Of a DNA stretch of 64,000 nt, positions 17,991 to 26,597 are shown piece by piece. Each line of letters starts with the position of its first letter. Positions within the stretch are counted from its first letter, which is position 1. The translations under genes were made by a program, and so were the position numbers. The DNA is taken from NCBI GenBank assembly GCA_943370025.1, contig CALRPI020000004.1, forward strand, positions 55,711 to 119,710, read 5' to 3'. The notes beneath the pieces were generated by a model, which was not told the DNA's origin, searched no databases, and worked only from the letters and a program-made list of their open reading frames with translations. Source of the DNA: JAAUUE01 sp943370025. Lineage in GTDB: Bacteria > Cyanobacteriota > Cyanobacteriia > Cyanobacteriales > JAAUUE01.

Positions 17991-18412
17991 AACTTTCTCC
18001 TCCAGCGTTTTACCAAATTATTCTTGAGTTATTTAGGACTTACGCACTGTCAACAAATTATCAAGAGTTAGGGACATTTTTGCAGGCTTCGACTACGCTC
18101 AGCCTGCAAAAATGTCCAAATGTAAGTCCTGTTATTAACTAATTATCCCCTAAAACCTGCCCTTTTGACTATTTAGATAGTACGCAAATACTATTTGGGT
18201 CAAAGCAAACTTCTCCAAAAATTGATCCTGAAATAGCTATCTACCCCTTGAATAATCGGGCATGGCCGAGGTTGGTATTTATTATATATGTCAGTAACTA
18301 GAGCAACTTGAGCTAGACTTAGGGGACAAAAGGTAATAAAATCACAACTCGATTATAGTTATTCAACTACAGTTATTCACACAAGCAGTCGATGATGGGG
18401 GCGTAGAGGCAA
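17991..18412. promoter_or_regulatory. Gap between divergent ssb and mreB
   Basis: The 420-base gap between divergent ssb and mreB must hold promoters for both. It contains the family C element at 18035-18130. The right half is AT-rich with repeated ATTC/ACAGTTATTCA stretches (18357-18378). No promoter boxes could be assigned with confidence. Confidence 0.4.
18035..18130. repeat. Palindromic element, family C copy 2
   Basis: The ends AGGACTTACGCACTG and TGTAAGTCCT are inverted. The core stem GGACATTTTTGCAGGC / GCCTGCAAAAATGTCC surrounds TTCGACTACGCTCA, the core also seen in families B and G. Confidence 0.8.
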
Positions 18413-19453
18413 ATGGGATTCATGGATCGTTTTTCTTTATCACGGGATATGGGCATAGACCTAGGGACTGCAAACACCCTAGTCTATGTTTCAGGCAAAG
18501 GCATTGTGCTACAGGAACCATCGGTGGTAGCGATCGATCAAGATACAAAAATGCCCCTCGCCGTCGGTGAAGATGCTAAGAAAATGCTGGGCAGAACTCC
18601 CGGTAATGTAATTGCGATGCGTCCCCTGAGAGACGGAGTAATTGCTGATTTTGACACCGCAGAACTGATGCTGAAGCATTTTATTCGCCGTGTCCACGAA
18701 GGTAGAACTTTGGTTTCTCCAAGGATTGTGATTGGGATTCCTAGTGGAGTCACAGGAGTGGAGCGTAGAGCAGTCATGGAAGCTGCCTCCCAAGCCGGGG
18801 CAAGGGAAGTCTATTTAATTGATGAACCGATCGCCGCTGCGATCGGGGCAGGATTACCCGTTGCGGAACCCACCGGCAACATGATTATTGATATTGGTGG
18901 GGGAACCACAGAAGTGGCAGTTCTCAGCTTGCAAGGTACCGTACTGAGTGAATCTGTCCGGATTGCTGGTGATGAATTGAGTGAATCAATTATGGGTTAC
19001 ATGAAAAAAGTTCATAACCTAGTCATTGGGGAACGCACCGCCGAAGAAATTAAGATTCAAATCGGTTCTGCCTATCCTGTGCCTAATGACGGGGAAATTA
19101 TGCAGGAAGTCCGGGGCTTGCACCTGCTTTCTGGCTTACCCAGAACCGTCGTAGTTAAGGGTGGAGAAATTCGGGAAAGTATGTCTGAACCGCTATCGGT
19201 GATTGTGGATGCGGTTAAACGCACCCTAGAGCGCACTCCCCCAGAACTAGCGGCGGATATTATCGACCGGGGCATTATGTTAGCTGGTGGTGGGGCTTTG
19301 CTCAAAGGTATCGACACCCTAATCAGCCATGAAACCGGAATTGTTACCCATATAGCGGCGGATCCTCTTAGTTGCGTAGTTCTTGGTACTGGTCGGGTGC
19401 TAGAAAACTTCAAGCAATTAGAGCGGGTATTTAGTGGTCGTTCTCGTAGTTAG
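18413..19453 (+). CDS. mreB: Rod shape-determining protein MreB
   Basis: This 346-aa actin homologue has phosphate-1 motif GIDLGTANTLVYV, connect-1 SGVTGVERRAVMEAA, phosphate-2 DIGGGTTEVAVLS, and the adenosine motif GIMLAGGGALLKGID. MreB polymerises with ATP under the inner membrane and directs lateral wall synthesis with MreC, MreD and RodA. It heads a classic mreBCD cluster, with mreC 22 bp downstream. The GTA/ATG context gives an ATG at 18413 (MGFMDRF), with a second ATG three codons later; either is possible. Confidence 0.97.
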   Translation: MGFMDRFSLSRDMGIDLGTANTLVYVSGKGIVLQEPSVVAIDQDTKMPLAVGEDAKKMLGRTPGNVIAMRPLRDGVIADFDTAELMLKHFIRRVHEGRTLVSPRIVIGIPSGVTGVERRAVMEAASQAGAREVYLIDEPIAAAIGAGLPVAEPTGNMIIDIGGGTTEVAVLSLQGTVLSESVRIAGDELSESIMGYMKKVHNLVIGERTAEEIKIQIGSAYPVPNDGEIMQEVRGLHLLSGLPRTVVVKGGEIRESMSEPLSVIVDAVKRTLERTPPELAADIIDRGIMLAGGGALLKGIDTLISHETGIVTHIAADPLSCVVLGTGRVLENFKQLERVFSGRSRS

Positions 19454-19475
19454 TCACCCTAGTTTATAGTTCAAG

Positions 19476-20267
19476 ATGTTTACATTACGACGTTGGTGGG
19501 AACAGCACGGCAGCAAGATGTTGATGGTTGTAATTACCCTGATTACTGTTTGGGGGCTGCGACAAACTCAAGGAGCTTTTATCTTGGAACTTTACCAGAT
19601 GATTGCTAACCCTCTAAATGCTCCGAACCCCCAAGAAGAACGTTTAATTAATGCGCGGGTACTAGAACTCCAGCAAAAATTGCTGGAAACAGAAAAACAG
19701 AATCAACAGCTACAATCGTTGCTTAGTTATAGCAAGGAGCAAGCCACAAAAGATGGTGTGGTGGCTCCAGTGATTGGGCGTGGAGCTGACCACTGGTGGC
19801 AATTTGTGACCCTAGGTAGGGGTGCAAACCAAGGAATAAAACCGAATGGTGTGGTGCTTGGTTTGGGTGGTTTAGTCGGCAGGGTAGTGAGCGTGACTCC
19901 TAATACTAGTAAGGTTTTGCTAATTAGCGACTCTAGCAGTCGAGTGGGAGTCTTAATTAGCCGGACTCGCCACATGGGAATTTTGAAGGGACAGGGTTCT
20001 AACCAAACGGTGATGCAGTTCTTTGATAAATTACCGGATGTGAAACCGGGAGATGTGGTGATGACCTCTAATGTTAGTCAGCTATTTGGTCCGGGGATTT
20101 CTGTGGGCAGGGTACGATCGATCAACTTAGACAAAACCCCCGCCCCTGAAGCCATAATTGAAATCACCGCCCCCATCAATTCTCTAGAGTGGGTAATTGT
20201 CATGCCCGAATCTCCCCCTGCACCAATCCCTGCAAACCCAGCTAACTCACCTAATCCAGCTAACTAA
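19476..20267 (+). CDS. mreC: Rod shape-determining protein MreC
   Basis: This 263-aa protein has one membrane helix near the N-terminus (about residues 14-33) and a coiled coil (about 55-85). The periplasmic MreC beta-barrel domain follows, with APVIGRGADHWWQFVTLGRG, GLGGLVGRVVSV and LLISDSSSRVGVLI. The C-terminal 15 residues are Pro/Asn-rich. It links cytoplasmic MreB to wall synthases. Gap to mreD is 98 bp and unusually pyrimidine-rich. Confidence 0.95.
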   Translation: MFTLRRWWEQHGSKMLMVVITLITVWGLRQTQGAFILELYQMIANPLNAPNPQEERLINARVLELQQKLLETEKQNQQLQSLLSYSKEQATKDGVVAPVIGRGADHWWQFVTLGRGANQGIKPNGVVLGLGGLVGRVVSVTPNTSKVLLISDSSSRVGVLISRTRHMGILKGQGSNQTVMQFFDKLPDVKPGDVVMTSNVSQLFGPGISVGRVRSINLDKTPAPEAIIEITAPINSLEWVIVMPESPPAPIPANPANSPNPAN

Positions 20268-20365
20268 AAAAATCCTCCATACTTGAAGCAGTAAATACTT
20301 GTTTACCTTCTTTACCTCCCCTTACCTTCTTTACCTCCCTGTACCTCCTTCCTCCCCCCATCCCT
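20268..20365 (+). other. Pyrimidine-rich direct repeats between mreC and mreD
   Basis: From about 20298 to 20356 the strand is almost purely C/T with A spacers, repeating TACCTTC and TTTACCTCC units. The complementary strand is a chain of GGAGGTAAA. A similar tract (three TTTACCTCC-like units) occurs at 41687-41713 beside the imelysin gene. Confidence 0.6.
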
Positions 20366-20911
20366 ATGAAATCTACAGCCCAGCGATTTAATTGGCAACG
20401 AGAAGCTTGGAAGTGGTCTGTTAATGTTGGCTCCGTTTTAATTTGTTCTTTTCTTCTCCTTGTCCGCTGGCCGGGGATGGAAATGTTGGGGATCGCACCG
20501 AATTGGCTGTTGATCTGGGTGGTGGCTTGGAGTGTGAAGCGGACACCAGCCCAAGGAGCGATCGCCGGCTTTTTCCTCGGCTTAATTCAAGATGGTTTAA
20601 CTAACCCCGATCCTAGCCATGTGTGGGGATTTATGGTGGCGGGGATTTTAACAGCCAGAATTCAGAAGCATAAATATGTTCAAGAAGATATTGTTTCCGT
20701 AGCGTTAATCGTCTTTGGGACGGTGATTCTTAATGAGACTATCATGGCAATTCAGTATAGCTTCTGGAGCGATCGTACCCTCGCCAACACTTGGCTAGAT
20801 CATCAACGCATTGCCCTCACCTCAGCCATCCTGACTAGTTTGTGGACTCCAGCAGTTTATCTGCCTCTCAATTTCTGGTGGCAAAAAATGGTTCATGAAG
20901 AACAACAATAG
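20366..20911 (+). CDS. mreD: Rod shape-determining protein MreD
   Basis: This 181-aa hydrophobic protein has about five membrane helices (for example SVLICSFLLLVRW and APNWLLIWVVAW). The segment GAIAGFFLGLIQDGLTNPDPSHVWGF matches the cyanobacterial MreD family. It completes the MreBCD elongasome membrane complex. The start ATG at 20366 follows a C/T-rich leader, so it lacks an obvious Shine-Dalgarno site. Confidence 0.93.
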   Translation: MKSTAQRFNWQREAWKWSVNVGSVLICSFLLLVRWPGMEMLGIAPNWLLIWVVAWSVKRTPAQGAIAGFFLGLIQDGLTNPDPSHVWGFMVAGILTARIQKHKYVQEDIVSVALIVFGTVILNETIMAIQYSFWSDRTLANTWLDHQRIALTSAILTSLWTPAVYLPLNFWWQKMVHEEQQ

Positions 20912-20996
20912 ACGACTTCCTGTATAAATTATTTCCTGGATAGTCTTAACCCTTAAGAAAAATCGTGCATACTATAAAGTCTAGTCTTAAAATTAG

Positions 20997-21102
20997 TTAC
21001 AGCAGTGTGAGAGTGAGTGGCTACAGCCACCCACTCTCAAACCCAATATGGATAGGACTTTCAATATTTGTATTGTGTCTCATTTGAGCGCAAAGTGCTG
21101 TA
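20997..21102 (+). repeat. Palindromic element, family A copy 2
   Basis: It runs from TTACAGCAGTGTG to GCAAAGTGCTGTA. The stem is GAGAGTGAGTGGC / GCCACCCACTCTC, followed by CAAACCCA and a body ending TGTGTCTCATTTGAG. It lies 150 bp upstream of speA. Confidence 0.85.
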
Positions 21103-21268
21103 GGAGAATAAGGCGGGTATTTACCTTCCTGCTGATCAAGGCTGGGCAAAGATTTTGTGGTTATTAAATTGAGATGATTTATGAAAAAGAATCTTTCAAT
21201 TCAGGAGATGCAACACTTGTCTCAGAATACGTTAGAGTGACTAAGGAATTTGTTATAAAAGTTAAGAA

Positions 21269-23275
21269 ATGGTAAAAAACATTGCTGCTGCTTTGGTTAA
21301 GGAACTGAATCTGGAGGTTCCCGCATCGTTACCCGCATCGTTACCCGCGTCGTTGTTAGTCAAGGAACCTTGGACGATCGAAGATAGTGAGAGATTGTAC
21401 CGGATTCAGGGCTGGGGCGAACCCTATTTTTCGATTAATACTGCTGGAAATATTACCGTATCTCCTAAGGGCGATCGGGGTGCTTCCTTAGATTTGTACG
21501 AATTGGTAGAATCCCTGCGCCTGCGAAATATCCAATTGCCTTTGCTGATTAGGTTTTCTGATATCCTTGAAGACCGGATCGAACTTTTGAATGCCTCTTT
21601 TTCTAGAGCGATCGCCCGCTACAACTACCAAGGCAAGTATCGGGGTGTGTTCCCTGTTAAATGCAACCAACATCGCCATTTAGTGGAAGATTTAGTCCGC
21701 TTTGGCAAACCCTACCAATTTGGCTTAGAAGCAGGCTCTAAACCAGAGTTGATGATTGCCCTAGCTTTGTTAGATACTCCCGGTTCCTTGCTAATTTGCA
21801 ATGGCTACAAAGATCGGGAATACATCGAAACAGCCCTGCTGGCTCAGAAAATCGGGCAACAGGTGATTATTGTTCTAGAGCAAATTGAAGAAGTTGCAGT
21901 CGTCATTGAAGTAGCCCAAAAACTTAAAATCAAGCCTGTAGTGGGAGTCCGAGCTAAATTAAGTGCCAAGGGGATTGGCAGATGGGGAGAATCTTCCGGC
22001 GATCGAGCTAAGTTTGGATTGACTATTCCAGAAATTCTCCAGACGGTGGATCAACTCCGGGCGGCAGATTTGCTGGGTTCTCTCCAACTCCTACATTTCC
22101 ACATTGGCTCCCAAATTTCCTCCATTAACGTTGTCAAAGATGCCATTCGCGAAGCCAGCAAAATCTATGTAGGTTTGGCAAACTTGGGGGCAAATATGCA
22201 ATTCCTCGATGTGGGTGGTGGTTTAGGGGTAGATTATGATGGCTCCAAAACTAATTTCCATGCTTCTACCAACTACACACTGCAAAACTACGCCAATGAT
22301 GTAGTGGCGGAAGTCAAGGATGCCTGTACCGAGGCGGGTTTACCCGTGCCGACCTTGGTGAGTGAAAGTGGCAGGGCGATCGCTTCCCACCAATCGGTAT
22401 TAATTTTTGATGTCCTCAGTGTTAGTAATGTCCCCCAGAGCCGGGATCCAGAAATCGTCGTATCGGATACGGAACATATTACCCTGCGTAGTCTTTGGGA
22501 GACTTATGAATCGATCAATTCTGATAATTATCAAGAAATGTTCCATGATGCTGCCCAATCTAAGGAAGATGCCACCAATAGATTTACTTTGGGGTATTTA
22601 TCTCTGACTGAGCGGGCTAAGGCAGAGCGGATATACTGGGCTTGTTGTCAAAAAATCTTGGCGATCGCCCGGACTAAGGATTACGTTCCTGATGATTTAG
22701 AAGACCTAGAAAAAGACCTTGCCTCTATTTACTATGTAAACCTCTCGGTGTTCCAATCGGTTCCCGATTCTTGGGCGATCGATCAGCTATTCCCGATCAT
22801 GCCCATTCATCGCCTGAATGAAGAACCCACTGAGCGGGGCATCTTGGCAGACCTCACCTGCGATAGTGATGGCAAGATTAACCAATTTATAGACCTTCGA
22901 GATGTGAAACCTGTGCTAGAACTCCATCCCCTGAAGCAAGTCGGGGAAAATTCTCACCAGCCGTACTATCTAGGGCTATTTTTAGCGGGAGCTTACCAAG
23001 AAATCATGGGCAATCTCCATAACCTGTTTGGCGATACGAATATTGTCCATATTCAACTAACTCCCAAGGGCTATCGCATCGAGCAGGTAGTCAAGGGAGA
23101 TACGATTACGGAAGTTTTGGGTTACATGCAATACGATGCCGAGGACTTGGCAGAATCTATCCGTCGTCGGGCAGAACAGGCGCTGGGAGAAAACCGGATT
23201 ACTCTGGCTGAATCCCAATTGCTCCAGCAAAACTACCAGCGGAGTCTCGGAAGCTACACTTATCTAAGTTCCTAA
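21269..23275 (+). CDS. speA: Biosynthetic arginine decarboxylase
   Basis: This 668-aa fold III PLP enzyme makes agmatine from arginine, the first step of polyamine synthesis by the agmatine route. The PLP lysine is in GVFPVKCNQH. The glycine loop QFLDVGGGLGVDYDGS and the catalytic Cys region ADLTCDSDGKI are present. Length and composition match the SpeA type. Residues 18-29 are encoded by three near-identical 12-bp units (21320-21355), giving PASLPASLPASLL in the poorly conserved N-terminus. A palindromic family A element precedes the gene, and a strong terminator follows at 23306. Confidence 0.95.
   Translation: MVKNIAAALVKELNLEVPASLPASLPASLLVKEPWTIEDSERLYRIQGWGEPYFSINTAGNITVSPKGDRGASLDLYELVESLRLRNIQLPLLIRFSDILEDRIELLNASFSRAIARYNYQGKYRGVFPVKCNQHRHLVEDLVRFGKPYQFGLEAGSKPELMIALALLDTPGSLLICNGYKDREYIETALLAQKIGQQVIIVLEQIEEVAVVIEVAQKLKIKPVVGVRAKLSAKGIGRWGESSGDRAKFGLTIPEILQTVDQLRAADLLGSLQLLHFHIGSQISSINVVKDAIREASKIYVGLANLGANMQFLDVGGGLGVDYDGSKTNFHASTNYTLQNYANDVVAEVKDACTEAGLPVPTLVSESGRAIASHQSVLIFDVLSVSNVPQSRDPEIVVSDTEHITLRSLWETYESINSDNYQEMFHDAAQSKEDATNRFTLGYLSLTERAKAERIYWACCQKILAIARTKDYVPDDLEDLEKDLASIYYVNLSVFQSVPDSWAIDQLFPIMPIHRLNEEPTERGILADLTCDSDGKINQFIDLRDVKPVLELHPLKQVGENSHQPYYLGLFLAGAYQEIMGNLHNLFGDTNIVHIQLTPKGYRIEQVVKGDTITEVLGYMQYDAEDLAESIRRRAEQALGENRITLAESQLLQQNYQRSLGSYTYLSS
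21320..21355 (+). repeat. Three tandem 12-bp units inside speA
   Basis: Units CCCGCATCGTTA, CCCGCATCGTTA and CCCGCGTCGTTG follow directly. They keep the reading frame and encode (P/A/S/L)-type repeats. The copy number may vary between strains. Confidence 0.85.
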
Positions 23276-23305
23276 ACGATGAGAAACTAGCTACTGATAA
23301 CAAAT

Positions 23306-23332
23306 TAAGAAAAGGGTTTTGCCCTTTTCTTA
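23306..23332 (+). terminator. Terminator after speA
   Basis: TAAGAAAAGGG and CCCTTTTCTTA form an 11-bp perfect stem with a 5-base loop. The stem ends in a T-rich stretch (TTTTCTTAATTTC). Confidence 0.8.
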
Positions 23333-23436
23333 ATTTCAATACTTACGACAGATAAGCAACTTTGCTTACCTTTGCAATATCAGATTTTCTCCCATTTTCA
23401 GGACTTGTCAAGTCAGTTTTCCTCAACTAAACCGTC

Positions 23437-23745
23437 GTGATCATAGGTGCAATTCCCAATGAAGTTCCCCAAAACTTACAAGAGCAACTCCTCCTACAAG
23501 ACGCTCAAGCTGGTAATTATAGACCCATTCAAGTTGGGGTAGATAAAATACTGGGAGATGCACCAAGATTGGTCGCTATTTATGGTGGCAATCCTGAAGA
23601 TTGGGATAAAATGACAAGTAACCAAGCTTTTGAAATTAATGGCGCATCTGTACAAGTTCATTGGTTTCATAACAGTAAAACTGTTCAAGATTTTGAATTC
23701 AAGTTTAAACGCCAGTATCCTAAAATAGCCTCTAAAAATCTGTAA
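23437..23745 (+). CDS. Small protein, possibly an orphan polymorphic-toxin C-terminal domain
   Basis: This encodes 102 residues from a GTG at 23437; an in-frame TAA lies three codons upstream, and no ATG is available. The layout recalls C-terminal toxin domains of Rhs/CDI proteins. The segment GGNPEDWDKMTSNQAF, then VQVHWFHNSKT and the terminal FEFKFKRQYP resemble the DW-KM...HWY-N-KT...KFK pattern seen in such nuclease-like toxins. No delivery domain is attached. The following gene starts 11 bp later and looks like an immunity partner. Both functions are inference and the assignment is tentative. Confidence 0.5.
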   Translation: MIIGAIPNEVPQNLQEQLLLQDAQAGNYRPIQVGVDKILGDAPRLVAIYGGNPEDWDKMTSNQAFEINGASVQVHWFHNSKTVQDFEFKFKRQYPKIASKNL

Positions 23746-23756
23746 AAAGTTTGATT

Positions 23757-24215
23757 ATGAAAATTCGCTGTATCGCCAATACTGGATATTCTCTTCCTGA
23801 AAGTTACCTCGATTTAAGAAGAGGTTACAGAAAAGAAATGGAGTTTCCCCTAACAGTTGGCAAAGAATATCCTGTCTATGCTTTCTCTGTTAAGGAATCA
23901 CAAGTTTGGTACTATATCTGTGAGGATAATTACATGTATTATCCAATGCGGAGTCCTGCGCCGTTATTTGAGGTGGTTGATAATAGAATGTCTGTCTATT
24001 GGAGGTTGAAAATTCATCCGAATGGTTTGTTAGAAGTTGCGTTTGATCAATGGTTTCTCGATCCTTATTTTTATGACAAGCTAACTGATCAAAAAGAAGA
24101 AGAAGTTTTGATATTTGAGCAGGTTAAAGAATTGATAGATACAGAGATTTTATTGCCAGATCATAAATCAACTTTGTTCGATCGATCTTTAGAAATGGCT
24201 AGTCTTCCTGTCTAA
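23757..24215 (+). CDS. Possible immunity-like protein paired with the upstream small protein
   Basis: This encodes 152 residues from the ATG at 23757 (MKIRCIANTG); a TTG two codons earlier is less likely. The N-terminal part (FPLTVGKEYPVYAF, then VWYYICEDNYMYYPMRSPAPLFEVVD) resembles small SH3-like or immunity proteins found beside polymorphic toxins. It is acidic overall, as immunity proteins often are. It sits 11 bp after the putative toxin gene, so the two are almost certainly co-transcribed. I could not identify the exact family. Confidence 0.55.
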   Translation: MKIRCIANTGYSLPESYLDLRRGYRKEMEFPLTVGKEYPVYAFSVKESQVWYYICEDNYMYYPMRSPAPLFEVVDNRMSVYWRLKIHPNGLLEVAFDQWFLDPYFYDKLTDQKEEEVLIFEQVKELIDTEILLPDHKSTLFDRSLEMASLPV

Positions 24216-24298
24216 GAAATCAGGTATTAACCTTAAATTATTATGTTTCTGCTTAGAGAATATTAGCGAAAACTAGATTTACTGAATCTTCAATTTTT

Positions 24299-24631
24299 AT
24301 GGCGAAATCTAATCATCGTGTGGTTTATTCTGAGTTTGGGAACTCTGCTTCTCCTGAAGAAGATACACCCCTAGATATTCCCCCCCAACAGCAACAGGTG
24401 CGAATTCAAGCTAGTCGATCAGGGCGTAAGGGCAAAACTGTGACGATCGTATCTGGTCTGCAACTAACCCCAGATAGCCTGAATACTCTCCTGAAACAAC
24501 TGAAAAACCAGTGTGGTAGTGGGGGAACCCTCAAGGAAAATACCATAGAAATTCAAGGCGATCAGTCCCAAAAAATATTAGAAATCATGACTAAGCTGGG
24601 CTACAAAGCTAAGATTAGTGGTGGCAAATAG
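24299..24631 (+). CDS. yciH: SUI1/eIF1-like translation factor (YciH)
   Basis: This 110-aa protein has a disordered N-terminus of about 40 residues and a C-terminal SUI1 domain. Family marks are KGKTVTIVSGLQL, then LKNQCGSGGTLKENTIEIQGDQ and the terminal LGYKAKISGG. Bacterial YciH is thought to influence start-site selection fidelity. It stands alone between the toxin-like pair and a membrane protein. Confidence 0.92.
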   Translation: MAKSNHRVVYSEFGNSASPEEDTPLDIPPQQQQVRIQASRSGRKGKTVTIVSGLQLTPDSLNTLLKQLKNQCGSGGTLKENTIEIQGDQSQKILEIMTKLGYKAKISGGK

Positions 24632-24711
24632 ACTTGAATTAGGCTGAACCCAGCAATCTATTATTCAGGAATATCTTATTAAATGGGAATAAAGTCACAA
24701 AAGCACAAAGC

Positions 24712-25266
24712 ATGGAAATCATCAAAGAAACATCGACGCAGCTTGTGATTAGAGATTTCCCTAACTTCTGGTTCAGATTAACATTTGGATTGTTTTTTGG
24801 ATCCAGTTTCCTGCCAATTGGATTGTTTCTAGTTCTTTCCAGTGCTAATAGTTTCTTTAGTGCATTTCTTTGGGGAGTATTTTATATAACACCAAGTCTT
24901 GTAATATTAGCAATATTGCCAAGAGTTGATACATTTCTCTTTGATAGAAATCTTGGATATTTTCAAGTAAAAAGATGGAAACCTTTTAAGAAAGAAGGAG
25001 TCCAAAAATATCCTCTTGAAACAATTAACGGAGTAAAAATAGAAAAATACCAAGGTTATAATGGGATGATACTGAGCATTTGGCTCATATTAGATGAAGG
25101 TCAAAAAAAAGTTCGTTTGAGCGATTATTATAACAGTGTTCGCAGAGATTATTATAAGAGTATTCGCAAAAGTAAAGAACACGCAAAAGCTATTGCAAGA
25201 TTTCTCAATGTCAGAAACTACGGAATGATAGAAATCACGGAATTACGTGGTTCCCAAGATAGGTAA
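24712..25266 (+). CDS. Membrane protein of unknown function
   Basis: This 184-aa protein has two close membrane helices (about residues 22-44 and 49-70). The C-terminal 110-residue soluble part looks like a PH-like fold: DTFLFDRNLGYFQVKRW, YPLETINGVKIEKYQG and ILSIWLILDEGQKKVRLSDYY. Similar small two-helix proteins are common in cyanobacteria. Function is unknown. Base composition is AT-richer than the flanking genes, which may indicate acquisition. Confidence 0.72.
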   Translation: MEIIKETSTQLVIRDFPNFWFRLTFGLFFGSSFLPIGLFLVLSSANSFFSAFLWGVFYITPSLVILAILPRVDTFLFDRNLGYFQVKRWKPFKKEGVQKYPLETINGVKIEKYQGYNGMILSIWLILDEGQKKVRLSDYYNSVRRDYYKSIRKSKEHAKAIARFLNVRNYGMIEITELRGSQDR

Positions 25267-25345
25267 ATTAGTGATTAGTTGTAGTTTTAGTTAAGGAGGA
25301 TTTTAGGAATACGATCGCACAGTATCATCAAGTAAATCATGCTGA

Positions 25346-26233
25346 TTAGTTTGATGAAATACCCAGAAACTCCCTGACTTTTGTTAGATAAATTTCGGGA
25401 GCTTCGAGCATAGGAAAATGAGCAGTGGCAGGAATTTCGTAATATTCTATCTTGGGGCTGAGACTGGCAGCATTTTTACCCATGACGGCGGGGATAATAA
25501 TATCTTTTTCCCCAGCTATTAATAAAGTTGGTAGGGGAATTTTGGCAAACTCTTGGGGCATGACTTCCGCAGCGTGTTTACTGACAGAAGTGTAGATAGT
25601 GCCTAGGGCAGCTTCATAATCTGCGGCGAGGAAATCAGCGAGGAATTCTTTTGCTACTTTTTCCGGCAGGGGTTGGTGGAGGAATCTTGCCATAAACATC
25701 TGCCCAGCAAAGGGAATCAAGAGAAACCATTGAGGGCGGAATTTAACTACATAGCCGCCAAATCTATGGAAAGCAGCAAAGGATTTGGCTTCGTAGGGAA
25801 ATATGCCGCTACAGGTGAGGATGGCTTTTTCGATGCGTTGACTATAAAGATTAATAAAAAAAGTGGCAATCGAAGCCCCTACGGAATGACCATTGAGATA
25901 AATTTTGTCAATTCCTAGATTATCTAAGAGGATATTCAGGTCGATCGCATACTCCTCTAAGTCATAACTAATTTTCTCAGCAACTTCTGGAAGTTGATCT
26001 GGAGATAATTCACCGCTAGATGATTGATCCGTGGGCAACTTAGATCTACCAAATCCCCGCAGATCATACAATAGGCAATCAAACTCAGCACTCAAAGCTT
26101 CTGCCGTACTTTGCCAATATCTAGCAGAACCACCCCAACCATGAATAAACACCATCACAGGTTTCCCTTGGGTTCTCACCGCTGGAATCCACTCGTAATA
26201 ATGCTCTACACCCCGAACTTTACTGTAAGCCAT
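25346..26233 (-). CDS. Alpha/beta hydrolase
   Basis: This 295-aa protein has the whole alpha/beta hydrolase triad. The oxyanion strand is MVFIHGWGGSARYW, the nucleophile elbow is LNGHSVGAS, the acid is in IAGEKDIIIP, and the His is in ATAHFPMLEAPE. The sequence resembles proline iminopeptidase/haloperoxidase-like hydrolases. Its substrate cannot be predicted. It is monocistronic, with a repeat-containing gap upstream. Confidence 0.9.
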   Translation of the reverse strand: MAYSKVRGVEHYYEWIPAVRTQGKPVMVFIHGWGGSARYWQSTAEALSAEFDCLLYDLRGFGRSKLPTDQSSSGELSPDQLPEVAEKISYDLEEYAIDLNILLDNLGIDKIYLNGHSVGASIATFFINLYSQRIEKAILTCSGIFPYEAKSFAAFHRFGGYVVKFRPQWFLLIPFAGQMFMARFLHQPLPEKVAKEFLADFLAADYEAALGTIYTSVSKHAAEVMPQEFAKIPLPTLLIAGEKDIIIPAVMGKNAASLSPKIEYYEIPATAHFPMLEAPEIYLTKVREFLGISSN

Positions 26234-26507
26234 GAATTATATAAAAATTTATCAATTAAACTGACGTGGGAACTAGTTTGTCTGCTTCACACCATTGAGC
26301 AATCCTCAAAAAGCTGATGAAAGAGACATTGTAGTAACAACTATCACCGATCGCAGGGGAATCATCAAGAGTTATTGAAGGTTTTGAGCAGAATTGCACC
26401 TGCAACTAACCCCTCAATAAGTCGGAAACTCAACTAAAACTAACCTCAGACAACGTGAAATCGTGCGTCTAGCCTTCGGTTTATGGATTAATTAGTCTAA
26501 ACACCAG
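26234..26507. other. Gap between the hydrolase and the kinase operon
   Basis: This stretch carries the promoter region of the leftward hydrolase gene. I see no coding frame, tRNA or clear palindrome in it apart from the family F remnant that begins at 26508. Confidence 0.4.
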
Positions 26508-26578
26508 TGTGGTAACCCTCGCTCCGCGAGGGTTACCACAACCTAAATCATCTCAACCCCCTTGGCAGTTGCTATAGC
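26508..26578. repeat. Palindromic element, family F copy 1 (partial)
   Basis: A 15-bp perfect stem TGTGGTAACCCTCGC / GCGAGGGTTACCACA is followed by the right end AACCCCCTTGGCAGTTGCTATA. The left end is not recognisable. It lies just after the histidine kinase stop and could terminate that operon. Confidence 0.7.
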
Positions 26579-26597
26579 AAACCTTGTCGCTTGGTTG

